Below are positions 1-9,318 of a DNA stretch of 64,000 nt, one piece after another. The position numbers were made by a program, and so were the translations under genes. The notes under the pieces were generated by a model. That model did no database searches. It worked only from the letters and a program-made list of their open reading frames with translations, and was not told where the DNA came from. This DNA comes from JAHEAO01 sp942492375 (GTDB lineage Bacteria; Pseudomonadota; Alphaproteobacteria; Rhodobacterales; Rhodobacteraceae), in the NCBI GenBank assembly GCA_942492375.1, contig CALOEL010000007.1, forward strand, positions 186,001 to 250,000, given 5' to 3'. Position 1 is the stretch's first letter; every line of letters starts with the position of its first letter.

Positions 1-1371
1 CCAGATCTTTTCGCAGCCGGAGGCGCCAATCCCGCACGGCTTTATCGCAATCGCATAGACGGCGAGAACTGGTCATTCGACGATGCCGGTTTCGAACCGT
101 TGACCGGGGTAACCGGCGCATATCCGCTGGATATCGATAGTGATGGGCTGCTTGACCTGGCCGTGCTGCGGGTCGGGCTGAACCATCTTTATCGCGGGCT
201 TGGCGACTGTCGCTTCGCAGAGGCGGACCGGGACTGGGGCTTCGTTCCGACCGGGCGCTGGACGACGGCTTTCAGCGCGACCTGGGAGGCCGACGAGGAT
301 TGGCCGACACTCGCCTTCGGCAACTATGTCGATCGTGACGATCCCGAGGGTCCGTTCCGCGCCTGCGACGCCAATGAACTCTATCGGAACCGGGATACGG
401 GTTATGGCGATCCGGTGCTTCTGGAACCCGGCTACTGCACGCTGTCGATGCTTTTTTCCGACTGGTCGCGGCGCGGTGGAGCCGACCTGCGGCTGTCGAA
501 CGATCGCCACTATTACATCACCGGCGGCAGCGAGCAGATGTACCGACCCGACGAGTCGCGCTTTCTGGGGCCGAGCGACGGCTGGCAGCCGATCTCGATC
601 TGGGGCATGGGGATCGCCAGCCGGGACATCACCGGCGACGGGCGACCGGACCTGATGCTGACCTCGATGGCCGACCAGTTGCTGCAGCTTTCAACCCCGA
701 GCGGATTCGTTGCCGCGCCGTTCGACACAGGCACCTACGCGCAACGGCCCTTCATCGGAGATGACGGCCGGCCGTCCACCGGCTGGCATGCCGAGTTCGG
801 TGATGTGGACAATGACGGCCTGGATGATCTTTTCATCGCCAAGGGCAATGTCGACCAGATGCCGTCGAACGCGATGAAGGATCCGAACAACCTGCTGATG
901 CAGCAGCCGGACGGAACCTTCCGCGAGGCGGCGGAGGCGGCGGGGATAGCCACGACGGAACGATCGCGCGGCGCAGCGCTCGCTGATCTCGACGGGGACG
1001 GGCGGCTGGACCTCGTCGTCGTCAACCGCCGCGCGCCGACGGAGCTTTATCGGAACGTCACCGAGAATTCCGGCAACTGGCTGAAGATCACGCCCCGGCA
1101 AGACGGCGCGAACGGCTTTGCGATCGGGGGGTGGGTCGAACTGCGCGACGCCGAGGGCCATATCCGGGCCCGTGAACTGACCGTGGGCGGCGGCCATGCA
1201 GGCGGCCAGATCGGCCCGGTGCATGTCGGGCTGGGCAGCGCCGTTGAAGCCGAACTGCGCGTCATATGGCCCGATGGCAGTCGATCCGACTGGATCACCC
1301 TTCCGGCCAATATGGAAGGCGAGCTATGGCGTACGCCCTTCGGCGGCATTCATCTCGTGACGGCCGGATGA
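1..1371 (+). CDS. CRTAC1-like FG-GAP/VCBS repeat protein, 5'-truncated by the window edge
   Basis: The reading frame is open from base 1, so the N-terminus lies outside the window. The visible protein carries FG-GAP/VCBS-type calcium-binding loops (for example ITGDGRPDLM, GDVDNDGLDDLF, ADLDGDGRLDLVVV) and ends in an ASPIC/UnbV-like domain with a pattern like VIWPDGSRSDWITLPAN. This is the CRTAC1 family of secreted beta-propellers, whose biochemical role is poorly known. It converges on the dihaem peroxidase gene with no gap between stop codons. CRTAC1 genes often sit near MauG/MbnH-type dihaem proteins, so a shared extracytoplasmic role is possible but is inference. Confidence 0.85.
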   Translation, partial: PDLFAAGGANPARLYRNRIDGENWSFDDAGFEPLTGVTGAYPLDIDSDGLLDLAVLRVGLNHLYRGLGDCRFAEADRDWGFVPTGRWTTAFSATWEADEDWPTLAFGNYVDRDDPEGPFRACDANELYRNRDTGYGDPVLLEPGYCTLSMLFSDWSRRGGADLRLSNDRHYYITGGSEQMYRPDESRFLGPSDGWQPISIWGMGIASRDITGDGRPDLMLTSMADQLLQLSTPSGFVAAPFDTGTYAQRPFIGDDGRPSTGWHAEFGDVDNDGLDDLFIAKGNVDQMPSNAMKDPNNLLMQQPDGTFREAAEAAGIATTERSRGAALADLDGDGRLDLVVVNRRAPTELYRNVTENSGNWLKITPRQDGANGFAIGGWVELRDAEGHIRARELTVGGGHAGGQIGPVHVGLGSAVEAELRVIWPDGSRSDWITLPANMEGELWRTPFGGIHLVTAG

Positions 1372-2706
1372 TCAGCGGTCAATCGGCAGGCCACTCGGAA
1401 CCGAGCCGGGAATTCCGAGCCGTCCTTCAAGCGCAACCGGATCGGTCAGAGCATCCAGAAAGGCGATGATCGCGTCGATCTCGGTCTGATCGAGCAAGAC
1501 AGGCGATCCCTTGGCCGCCGACGCGATCGCGTCGCGTTCTGCTGTATCGTCCAGCGCGCGCCAGTCCTTAGCCCCGTCCAGCTCCGGCAGCATCGCCTGC
1601 GCCCGATCATAGCGCGAAAGAGCCTGCGCCGGGTCAAGATGAGCCTCGATGAACGCCCTCAGATCGGAATAGGCGCCGTCGTGACCATAGGGTGCGGTCG
1701 CGCCGATATTTCGCAGCGAGGGCGTGCGGAACGCATAGGCATCCTCTGCTCGCCCGGTCACCCGCATCCGGCCGACATCCCGTGCATGGGTCTCGAACCG
1801 CTCGGCCTTGCCCGGTCCGATCTGTGGAACACCCATCGCATGAAACGCATGGTCGGTCTGGAACGGGCCGGAATGGCAGGCGGCGCATCCCGCCTTGCCG
1901 TAGAACAGTCCCATCCCGGTTTCAGCCTGGGCGATCAGGGTCGCCTCACCCCGCAGAAACCTGTCGAAAGCGCTCGTGTCAGACCGCCACTCGAAGGCGA
2001 CGAAGGCTGCAACGGCGTTCGAGATATCCGTGAACGCAATCGGTCGTCCCGCTTCAACTTCTGGATATACAGCATTGAAACGCTGGCGATATTGCGGGAT
2101 TGCACCGACACGCGCGGCGATGATGTCCCAGGCCCCGCCCGGCCCGGTGATCCGACCCTGTCGTACCGCCTTCGAGACGTCATTCTCGGCGTAATGGCCG
2201 GCCATCTCGTCGGGGCTGAGCACCGGGAACATGGTCTGGGCGGACAGGACGTTGTCGAAGCCCAAGAGCATATCATCCTCCAAGGGCGAACGCAGGCCCG
2301 AAGAGCGGGCCGGATCGGCCTCGATCCGGCCATCATGGAAAAGCACCCGGAACTCCAATGCGCCCAGGTTGAACAATGCCGTGGCATTGCGGGGAATCCG
2401 TTGCTCGGGAAGGTTCGACGGGTCGGCGACTCTGTCAGGCCCGAGACCTACACCACCCTCGCCCAGTCCGAGCGACACGCCGTCCGAGGTGCCAAAACGC
2501 GGGTGATGGCAGGTCGCGCAAGAGATGTTTCGGTTGCCCGAGAGGATCGGATCCCAGAACAGCAACCGGCCTAGGTCTGCTTCGGCGGGATCGACGGCCA
2601 TATAGGCGTCGTCGGTCACCGGCAGCGGCAGATCGCCCGCCACAGCCGCACCCGCGACAGTGCAGCACATAGCCATTGCAGCGATCCTATCCCATCCGCG
2701 ACTCAT
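1372..2706 (-). CDS. MauG/CcpA-type dihaem cytochrome c peroxidase family protein
   Basis: The 444-residue protein has a signal peptide and two haem motifs: CATCHH near residue 62 and CAACHSG near residue 276. These mark the MauG/bacterial cytochrome c peroxidase superfamily, periplasmic enzymes that reduce hydrogen peroxide or oxidise a partner protein. Its ATG overlaps the stop of the Gfo/Idh/MocA gene by 4 bp (ATGA), so it is probably translated by coupling as the last gene of that operon. Whether it is a true peroxidase or a protein-modifying MauG/MbnH-type enzyme cannot be settled from motifs. Confidence 0.85.
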   Translation of the reverse strand: MSRGWDRIAAMAMCCTVAGAAVAGDLPLPVTDDAYMAVDPAEADLGRLLFWDPILSGNRNISCATCHHPRFGTSDGVSLGLGEGGVGLGPDRVADPSNLPEQRIPRNATALFNLGALEFRVLFHDGRIEADPARSSGLRSPLEDDMLLGFDNVLSAQTMFPVLSPDEMAGHYAENDVSKAVRQGRITGPGGAWDIIAARVGAIPQYRQRFNAVYPEVEAGRPIAFTDISNAVAAFVAFEWRSDTSAFDRFLRGEATLIAQAETGMGLFYGKAGCAACHSGPFQTDHAFHAMGVPQIGPGKAERFETHARDVGRMRVTGRAEDAYAFRTPSLRNIGATAPYGHDGAYSDLRAFIEAHLDPAQALSRYDRAQAMLPELDGAKDWRALDDTAERDAIASAAKGSPVLLDQTEIDAIIAFLDALTDPVALEGRLGIPGSVPSGLPIDR

Positions 2707-3827
2707 TTCATCAACGTCCTTGCCTGGGCCGGATCCAGCGGAGCGGGACGTGCGCAGCGGGTTGTCAATTCGATGAAGCGGCCCTCTTCACCGGATCTCA
2801 GGATCGACGTCAGCGCCTCCACGACGTGCAAAGCCAGTTCCAGCGAACAGCGATGGTCGCGGCCTTCGCGGATTGCCTGCACCATGTCGGCAAGTCCCGC
2901 AGCGCGGTAATTGGCGCGAGCGCCCTCCTCCGCCTCTTCATTCGTCACTGAAAACGGATGGTCCGGATGATCCAGCGTACGCACCTGCCCTTCGGAATCG
3001 GCGATTTCGACGATGCCGCCGAAGAAATTCGGATCAGGCAGAAACAGCGATCCGTCCGTTCCGTAGAGTTCCATCGCCGGGTGGCGGTGCTTCCACACAT
3101 CCCATGAGGCGGAGAACGTGATCGTCGCGCCCTGTTCGAAGTCGAGCAGGGCATGGACATTGGTCGGGGTTCCCACCTCTATCGTTTCTCCGCGGCGCGG
3201 CTCCGACGCGATCAACCGCGTCCGCGAAGCCAATGTCGCCAGCGCGGCGACCCGTCGCACCGGTCCCAGCAGTTGAACGAGGTTGGCGATGTAATACGGC
3301 CCGACATCGAGCACCGGCCCCGCACCCGTCTGATAGAAAAATGTGGGATTCGGATGCCAATGCTCCATCCCGTGGCTCATCACATGGCAGCTGCCCGCCA
3401 CCACGCGTCCGATTCTGCCCTCGTCCAGTGTCGCCCGCGCGAGTTGATGTGCGCCGCCCAAAAACGTGTCAGGGGCTGATCCGACCCGCAAACCGCGAGC
3501 CCCGGCAATCCGCTGCAGCTCCATGCCTTCATCCACCGTCAGAACCAGCGGTTTCTCGGAATAGGTGTGTTTTCCCGCCTCCAGGATCCGCTTCGTAACC
3601 GCGAAATGTGCCGCCGGCACTGTCAGGTTCACGATCAGATCGATATCGGGCGCCGATAACAGATCCTCGACGCTGACCGCTTCAACTTCGAACGCGGCCG
3701 CGCGGGCCCGGGCCGCCTGCATGTCGAGATCGGCGACCTTGCGCACCTCGTAGCCCGAAAACAGCGGCGAGAGTCGCAGATAGGCCGCCGAGATGTTGCC
3801 GCAGCCGATTATTCCGACGCCGAGCAT
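2703..3827 (-). CDS. Gfo/Idh/MocA-family oxidoreductase
   Basis: A 374-residue NAD(P)-dependent sugar or inositol dehydrogenase-like protein. The N-terminal Rossmann motif is VGIIGCGNISAAYL, followed by the family EKPLVL motif (YSEKPLVLTVDEG) and a C-terminal beta-sheet substrate domain. The ATG at 3827 was chosen because the Rossmann strand begins there. The upstream extension reads antisense to nothing and overlaps the neighbouring gene. It starts 7 nt after the isomerase stop, so the two form one operon. The substrate is unknown. Confidence 0.9.
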   Translation of the reverse strand: MLGVGIIGCGNISAAYLRLSPLFSGYEVRKVADLDMQAARARAAAFEVEAVSVEDLLSAPDIDLIVNLTVPAAHFAVTKRILEAGKHTYSEKPLVLTVDEGMELQRIAGARGLRVGSAPDTFLGGAHQLARATLDEGRIGRVVAGSCHVMSHGMEHWHPNPTFFYQTGAGPVLDVGPYYIANLVQLLGPVRRVAALATLASRTRLIASEPRRGETIEVGTPTNVHALLDFEQGATITFSASWDVWKHRHPAMELYGTDGSLFLPDPNFFGGIVEIADSEGQVRTLDHPDHPFSVTNEEAEEGARANYRAAGLADMVQAIREGRDHRCSLELALHVVEALTSILRSGEEGRFIELTTRCARPAPLDPAQARTLMK

Positions 3828-3834
3828 TCTCTGG

Positions 3835-4617
3835 TCACTCTCCCGTCTTGCCGTCATCCGAAAAGAACCCGCGCGCCGCCGATATCGAGCAGGCGGCGAA
3901 CCGGTGGTCGTCGCTCGGATTGTCATGTTCAAGCACGAGGCGCGGCTGTCCGATAAGATCGATCGCCGCGGCAATCTCAGGCCAGTCCATGATGCCGTGG
4001 CCCACATCCGCCCAGCCATCCTCATTCATTGAGTGGTGTTCGGCGGCTATGTCCTTGATATGCAGTGCATGAATCCGATCCGAATACTTCCTTATCCAGT
4101 CGACCGGATCTTCTCCGCTTCGTTTCACCCAGCCGATGTCGAGTTCCAGCGCGAGGTCTTCGGACGCCTCCAGCATGAGATCCAGAGGCTTCCCTGCCCC
4201 GTCAGGTCCAGCGAACTCGAAATCGTGGTTATGCCAGCCGAAGATCAAACCGGCGTCCTGGAACGGCTTGGAGCGCTCGGCGAGTTCCGTCCCGAGAGCA
4301 GCCCAGCCCGCTGCATCCCGCGGGCGTTCGTTCTCGGCCAGATACGGCACGAAGATCGCCTCCATCCCCAGTTCTTTAGCGATCGAGATGACCTGCTTCG
4401 GTTCGGATCGGACCCGGGCGAAGTCGACATGCCCCGCGCTCATGGCGAGCCCGTTATATTCAAGCTTTTCCCGCACCTTACGGGCGAGTTTTAAGTCTGG
4501 ATGAAGATCGCCATAGCCCTCGACCCCGGCATAGCCAAGCTGACCGAGCATCGCCAGTGTGCTGTCGATCGGTCCGAAATTCCGCGAGGAATAGAGCTGG
4601 TACATGAAATCGGCCAT
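3835..4617 (-). CDS. Sugar phosphate isomerase/epimerase (AP-endonuclease-2-like TIM barrel)
   Basis: A 260-residue xylose-isomerase-like TIM barrel. Metal-ligand motifs of the family are visible: FGWHNHDFEF, LELDIGWVKRSG, ALHIKDIAAEH and LVLEHDNPSD. The start at 4617 (MADFMYQLYSSR) follows the family N-terminus. It is the first gene of a leftward operon with a Gfo/Idh/MocA dehydrogenase, the usual pairing for oxidative or isomerising catabolism of a sugar or cyclitol. It is divergent from the FAH gene, with 115 nt between the starts. Confidence 0.88.
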   Translation of the reverse strand: MADFMYQLYSSRNFGPIDSTLAMLGQLGYAGVEGYGDLHPDLKLARKVREKLEYNGLAMSAGHVDFARVRSEPKQVISIAKELGMEAIFVPYLAENERPRDAAGWAALGTELAERSKPFQDAGLIFGWHNHDFEFAGPDGAGKPLDLMLEASEDLALELDIGWVKRSGEDPVDWIRKYSDRIHALHIKDIAAEHHSMNEDGWADVGHGIMDWPEIAAAIDLIGQPRLVLEHDNPSDDHRFAACSISAARGFFSDDGKTGE

Positions 4618-4732
4618 CGGTCGCCTTGCTGATCCCTGTTGCGCCCGTGATAGCAGGGTTTCAACGGTCGCGCATCCATGCCATTGATTTCGCCACGCCG
4701 CCCGTGACAGGGCCCGCCAGCCGGAGACTATC

Positions 4733-5422
4733 ATGACCTACGCCTTCACCCCCGCGCCCCGGGCCAGCGCCGCCATCGCAGGAAGTTCGGACCTGTTTCC
4801 GGTACGCAGGATCTACTGTGTGGGGCGGAACTATGAGGATCACGTGCGCGAAATGGGCAACGATATCCGAGAGCCTCCGTTCTTCTTCATGAAACCGGGC
4901 GACGCGATCGTCGCGGATGGCGCGACGGTCCCCTATCCCCCGGCCACTGGCGATCTCCACCACGAGGTGGAACTCGTGGTCGCGATCGGCCGGGGCGGTG
5001 TCGATATCCCGGTGGACGAAGCCTTGGGGCATGTCTGGGGATACGGCGCAGGCAACGACCTGACCCGCCGCGATATCCAGGCCGACGCCAAGAAGATGAA
5101 ACGTCCTTGGGACATGGCAAAGGGGTTCGACCATTCCGCGCCCTGCGGCGCCCTCTCACGCGTCGCCGACGTGGGACATCCCAAGAGCGGGGCGATAGAG
5201 TTGCGTGTGAACGGCGAAGCGCGCCAGCAAGGCGACCTTGCGCAGATGATCTGGTCAGTGGCGGAAATCATCGCCCATCTCAGCGGCCTCGTCCGGCTGG
5301 AACCGGGTGATCTGATCATGACCGGCACGCCGGCCGGGGTTGGCGCGGTCCGGCCCGGCGACGAAATCACGATAACGATCGACGGTCTGAGCAGCCTTGT
5401 GACCCGCATCGCGGATACCTGA
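4733..5422 (+). CDS. Fumarylacetoacetate hydrolase family protein (fumarylpyruvate-hydrolase-like)
   Basis: A 229-residue single-domain FAH-family protein. The RIYCVGRNYEDH motif, the HHEVELVVAIG metal-binding ExE motif and the C-terminal MTGTPAGVGAV motif are present. Length and motif spacing resemble fumarylpyruvate/acylpyruvate hydrolases, which cleave C-C bonds in beta-diketoacids. No gentisate dioxygenase is nearby, so the exact substrate is unknown. Confidence 0.85.
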   Translation: MTYAFTPAPRASAAIAGSSDLFPVRRIYCVGRNYEDHVREMGNDIREPPFFFMKPGDAIVADGATVPYPPATGDLHHEVELVVAIGRGGVDIPVDEALGHVWGYGAGNDLTRRDIQADAKKMKRPWDMAKGFDHSAPCGALSRVADVGHPKSGAIELRVNGEARQQGDLAQMIWSVAEIIAHLSGLVRLEPGDLIMTGTPAGVGAVRPGDEITITIDGLSSLVTRIADT

Positions 5423-5535
5423 GACATCAAGGCCCGGATTTCTGTTTACATCGAATGGCGGTTCGGGATGCTAGGCAATGGATGCTTCGGGTGTCGGGTC
5501 TGACGGCCCACCCCCGGCAAAAACGGGAGGGAAAT

Positions 5536-6582
5536 ATGAAACGACGCATGATGATCAAGGGAATCGCCGCCACTACCGTTGCGGCCAGCGCGCTGACGTT
5601 CGGGACCGGCGGCGCCTGGGCGCAGGAGGTTACGCTGCGGCTGCACCAGTTCCTGCCGCCAGTAGCCAATGTGCCGGCCCATATTTTGAAACCCTGGGCC
5701 GCAGAGGTCGAAGAAGCCTCGGGCGGCCGCATCAAGATCGAGCATTTCGATGCCATGGCACTTGGCGGACGTCCCCCGGAACTGATGGATCAGGCCGTTG
5801 ACGGCGTGGTGGACATCGTCTGGACATTGCCCGGCTACACGCCAGGGCGCTTTCCGCGTTCAGAGGTCTTTGAACTGCCGTTCATGATGACCGACGCCGC
5901 CGCGACCGCGCTGGCATTCGAGCAGATGATCGAAGAGGATTTTCAAGACAGCGAGTACAGCGATGTCAAGGTTCTGGCGGGCTGGGTCCACGGGCCCGGC
6001 GTCATTCATACCAGCAAGCCGGTGCTGACGATGGATGATATGCAAGGACTCAAGTTGCGCGGCCCGACCCGTGTCATCAACGATCTGCTGTCGCAGCTCG
6101 GAGCGACCTCGGTCGGAATGCCGGTGCCGGCAATTCCGGAATCGCTGTCGAAGGGCGTCATTGATGGCGCCGTCATCCCATGGGAGGTCACACCCTCCCT
6201 GAAGCTGGCGGAACTGGTGAACAACCACACTGAATTCGCCAGCAACGAGGCGCTTTACACCGCGGTCTTCGTTCTGGCGATGAACAAGGCGAAATACGAG
6301 AGCCTGCCCGACGATCTGCGGGCCATTCTGGACGAAACGACCGGCAAGAAATTCGCCAAGTTCGCGGCGGACACAATGGCCGAATATGACGCGCCGGGCC
6401 GTGAAGTGGCAGTGGCGCAGGGCAACACGATCAACACTGTCAGCGCCGAAGATGCCGAAGCGTGGAAAGCGGCCTCCAGGCCGGTGGTCGATCGTTGGAT
6501 CGCCGACATGGAGAGCCGTGGTATCGACGGTCAGGCGCTGATCGACCGCGCAAAGGCGCTGATCTCCGAAAACGGCGGCTGA
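5536..6582 (+). CDS. dctP: TRAP transporter solute-binding protein (DctP family)
   Basis: A 348-residue periplasmic binding protein with a signal peptide (MKRRMMIKGIAATT ... GAWAQ) and a DctP fold. The motif LKLRGPTRVINDLLSQLGA contains the family's conserved arginine for carboxylate binding. The ATG at 5536 is preceded by a strong GGGAGGG ribosome site. It heads a dctPQM operon and is separated from dctQ by a strong stem-loop. The ligand is probably an organic acid, but the sequence does not say which. Confidence 0.92.
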   Translation: MKRRMMIKGIAATTVAASALTFGTGGAWAQEVTLRLHQFLPPVANVPAHILKPWAAEVEEASGGRIKIEHFDAMALGGRPPELMDQAVDGVVDIVWTLPGYTPGRFPRSEVFELPFMMTDAAATALAFEQMIEEDFQDSEYSDVKVLAGWVHGPGVIHTSKPVLTMDDMQGLKLRGPTRVINDLLSQLGATSVGMPVPAIPESLSKGVIDGAVIPWEVTPSLKLAELVNNHTEFASNEALYTAVFVLAMNKAKYESLPDDLRAILDETTGKKFAKFAADTMAEYDAPGREVAVAQGNTINTVSAEDAEAWKAASRPVVDRWIADMESRGIDGQALIDRAKALISENGG

Positions 6583-6633
6583 AGCCTTACGGGCGGGTAG
6601 CCAGTGGTCAAAGCAGGCTGTAAGAGACGCCAC

Positions 6634-6660
6634 CGGGCCGGAAGCGGCGCTTTCGGCCCG
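6634..6660 (+). promoter_or_regulatory. Intercistronic stem-loop between dctP and dctQ
   Basis: A 12-bp stem with one G-U pair and a 3-nt loop (arms CGGGCCGGAAGC and GCTTTCGGCCCG) lies 51 nt after the dctP stop. No U-tract follows, so it is more likely an mRNA-stabilising or processing hairpin favouring dctP than a full terminator. Confidence 0.65.
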
Positions 6661-6692
6661 ACGTATGACTTGGGGGCGGCCTGACAGGCCGG

Positions 6693-7211
6693 GTGACCGT
6701 GGGCAGGACGATTGAGCGCTTCATCGAAGGGCTGGCACGGCTGACCGCCTTTGCCGGCGGGCTGGCGTTGCTGGCGGTGGTCGTGATGACCTGCATCTCG
6801 ATCACCGGCCGCGCCCTGTCGGGCCTCGTTCCCGGTTTCGGCCCGATCCCAGGCGATTTCGAACTGGTCGAGATCGGTGTCGGTTTCGCGATTTTCGCAT
6901 TCCTTCCCTGGTGCCAGCTCAAGCGCGGCCATGCGACGGTCGATATCCTGCAACCCCGGTTCGGCCGCGCGATGAACGCGCTTGTCGATTTCGTCTCGGA
7001 TATCCTGATGTTCACCGCCGCAGCGCTGATCGGCTGGCGTCTCTGGGACGGGATGCTCGACAAGAAGGATTACGGCGAAACCACGTTCATCCTGCAATTC
7101 CCTGTATGGATCGCCTATGCCGCTGCCTGTGCCGGAGCGCTGGTCTTCGTGCTCGTATCGCTCTACTGCATCCTGCGCTCGGGCCGTGCTTTGGCCGGAG
7201 GCGCGAAATGA
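6693..7211 (+). CDS. dctQ: TRAP transporter small permease (DctQ)
   Basis: A 172-residue protein with four predicted membrane segments, as expected for the small DctQ subunit that bridges the binding protein and the large permease. It starts at GTG 6693 and overlaps dctM by 4 bp (ATGA). The conserved PWCQLKRGHATVD region sits in the second half of the second helix. Confidence 0.9.
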   Translation: MTVGRTIERFIEGLARLTAFAGGLALLAVVVMTCISITGRALSGLVPGFGPIPGDFELVEIGVGFAIFAFLPWCQLKRGHATVDILQPRFGRAMNALVDFVSDILMFTAAALIGWRLWDGMLDKKDYGETTFILQFPVWIAYAAACAGALVFVLVSLYCILRSGRALAGGAK

Positions 7212-8530
7212 CCAGTTTCGAAATCGGCCTCTGGTCCTTCCCCGTCCTCTTGGCGCTGATCTTCCTGCGGATCCCGATCGGGCTTGCGATGCTGGCCGTC
7301 GGCTTTCTGGGCAACTACATCGTCACCGGCTCGACCGCGATGATGCTGAGCCAGATGAAGCACCTCGTCTATGGCACCTTCTCCAGCTACTCGCTTTCGA
7401 TCGTGCCCTTGTTCCTGCTGATGGGCCAGTTCGCAACGCTGAGCGGCATGTCCGCATCGCTGTTCCGCGCCGCAGAAGCCTGGCTTGGCCATCGCAAGGG
7501 CGGCGTCGCGATGTCGGCGATCGGGGCATGCGCGGGGTTCGGCGCGATCTGCGGGTCGTCTCTGGCCACGGCCGCGACCATGGGCCAGGTCGCCCTGCCA
7601 GAACTGCGCCGCTATGGCTATTCCGGCCCGCTGGCCACGGGCACGCTGGCCGCCGGCGGCACCCTCGGGATCCTGATCCCGCCCTCGGTGATCCTGGTGA
7701 TCTACGCGATCCTGACAGAGCAGAACATCGCCAAACTTTTCGTTGCGGCCTTCATTCCCGGCATCCTTGCCGCCATCGGCTACATGATCTGCATCGCGAT
7801 CTATGTCCGGGTCGTTCCCAATGCGGGCGGCGTAGAGGAGCGCATGCCTTACGGCGCGCGGTTCCGGGCGCTGGCTTCGGTCTGGCCGGTTCTGCTGATC
7901 TTCGTCGCCGTGGTCGGCGGTATCTATGGCGGCATCTTCACCCCGACAGAGGCAGCGGCGGTCGGGGCCGCCGGCACCGGTCTGGTCGCGCTGTTCTCGG
8001 GCGGGCTCAGCTTGAAGAAGGTCGGCGAAGCCGTTCTGGCGACAGCCAATTCCACCGCGATGATCTTTCTGATCGTGCTGGGTGCCGCGCTGTTCAACGG
8101 CTTCCTCGCACTGACCCAGGTGCCGCAGCATACGGCGGAATGGGTCGGCGGGCTGGCCTTGTCGCCCTGGATCATCCTGTCGGTCGTCCTGCTGCTCTAT
8201 CTGGCCTTCGGTTGCATCATGGACAGCCTGTCGATGATCCTGCTGACGGTGCCGATCTTCTTTCCGATCATGATGGTGCTGGACTTCGGCATGTCGGCAG
8301 AGGATTTCGGTCTCTGGTTCGGCATTCTTGTGCTGATCGTGGTCGAGGTCGGGCTGATCACCCCACCGGTCGGGATGAACCTCTTTGTCATCAATTCCAT
8401 GGCCCGCGACATTCCCATCGGCCAGACCTTCCGGGGGGTCTTTCCCTTCGTTCTGACCGATATCGTCCGCGTCGTGATACTGACCGCGTTTCCGGCGATC
8501 ACGCTGGGGCTGGTCTGGCTGATCTACTAG
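7208..8530 (+). CDS. dctM: TRAP transporter large permease (DctM)
   Basis: A 440-residue multi-spanning protein of the DctM family, the sodium-coupled channel subunit. Typical motifs are GSSLATAATMG, a glycine-rich stretch before LIPPSVILVIYA, and LITPPVGMNLFVI near the C-terminus. The start at 7208 (MTSFEIGLW) overlaps the dctQ stop. A longer in-frame extension reads through dctQ in another frame and is not real. It ends overlapping the convergent SDR gene by 4 bp. Confidence 0.94.
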   Translation: MTSFEIGLWSFPVLLALIFLRIPIGLAMLAVGFLGNYIVTGSTAMMLSQMKHLVYGTFSSYSLSIVPLFLLMGQFATLSGMSASLFRAAEAWLGHRKGGVAMSAIGACAGFGAICGSSLATAATMGQVALPELRRYGYSGPLATGTLAAGGTLGILIPPSVILVIYAILTEQNIAKLFVAAFIPGILAAIGYMICIAIYVRVVPNAGGVEERMPYGARFRALASVWPVLLIFVAVVGGIYGGIFTPTEAAAVGAAGTGLVALFSGGLSLKKVGEAVLATANSTAMIFLIVLGAALFNGFLALTQVPQHTAEWVGGLALSPWIILSVVLLLYLAFGCIMDSLSMILLTVPIFFPIMMVLDFGMSAEDFGLWFGILVLIVVEVGLITPPVGMNLFVINSMARDIPIGQTFRGVFPFVLTDIVRVVILTAFPAITLGLVWLIY

Positions 8531-9291
8531 CGCGGCGCCATCCGGATCGCGCCGTCAAGCCGGATCACCTCGCCGTTCAGCATCGGATTCTCGACGATGT
8601 GCCGGACGAGTGCCGCAAACTCTGAAGGATTGCCGAGGCGGGCGGGAAACGGCACCTGCGCGCCAAGCGAGTCCTGCACTTCCGTCGGCAGCCCTTCCAA
8701 GAGCGGCGTCAGGAACAGGCCGGGCGCGACCGAGCAAACCCGAACCCCCGATGACGCCAGATCACGGGCCATCGGCAGCGTCATCCCGACGATGCCGCCT
8801 TTCGAAGCAGCATAGGCCACCTGCCCGACCTGCCCCTCATAGGCCGCGACCGAGGCGGTGTTGACGATCACGCCCCGCCCGCCGTCCTTGTCCAGCGGGT
8901 CGAGTCCGGCCATGATCGCGGCGGCCTGGCTGGCGCAGTTGAAGCTGCCGATCAGGTTGACCTGCAGGACCTTCTCGAACAGCTCGGGGTCATGCGCCTC
9001 GCCGCGGGAAACGGTCTTCGCCGCAGGCCCGATCCCCGCGCAATTGACCAGGATGCGCAACCGCCCCTGTTTCGCGGCGATCCGAAACCCCTCGGCGACG
9101 CTGGCAGGGTCACTGACATCGACCTCGGCGAACCCGCATTCCAGCAGATCGGCCTGCTTGCGCCCGGCCGCGCCATTCCAGTCGAAGATGCAGACCTCGG
9201 CACCCGCGCCCGCCAAAGTCTCGGCAACTGCGGCGCCAAGGCCAGAGGCGCCGCCGGTCACGACCGCGACCAAATCCGAGCTGATCTTCAT
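8527..9291 (-). CDS. SDR-family dehydrogenase (HSD10/3-hydroxyacyl-CoA dehydrogenase type 2-like)
   Basis: A 254-residue short-chain dehydrogenase. It has the cofactor motif TGGASGLG, a catalytic tyrosine-lysine pair in YAASKGGIVGM, and the NCAGIGPA motif. The overall pattern resembles type-2 3-hydroxyacyl-CoA dehydrogenases. It could be co-transcribed at the end of the leftward sulfide module, 27 nt after the DUF442 gene, or act independently in acyl-CoA metabolism. Confidence 0.85.
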   Translation of the reverse strand: MKISSDLVAVVTGGASGLGAAVAETLAGAGAEVCIFDWNGAAGRKQADLLECGFAEVDVSDPASVAEGFRIAAKQGRLRILVNCAGIGPAAKTVSRGEAHDPELFEKVLQVNLIGSFNCASQAAAIMAGLDPLDKDGGRGVIVNTASVAAYEGQVGQVAYAASKGGIVGMTLPMARDLASSGVRVCSVAPGLFLTPLLEGLPTEVQDSLGAQVPFPARLGNPSEFAALVRHIVENPMLNGEVIRLDGAIRMAPR

Positions 9292-9318
9292 GGCGTCTCC
9301 TGCTCCTGCTCGCCAAGT

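Noticed and set aside
5440..5480. Possible promoter boxes (TTTACA, TGCTAG) before dctP
   Set aside because: Spacing and -10 match are poor; not reliable in this GC-rich genome.
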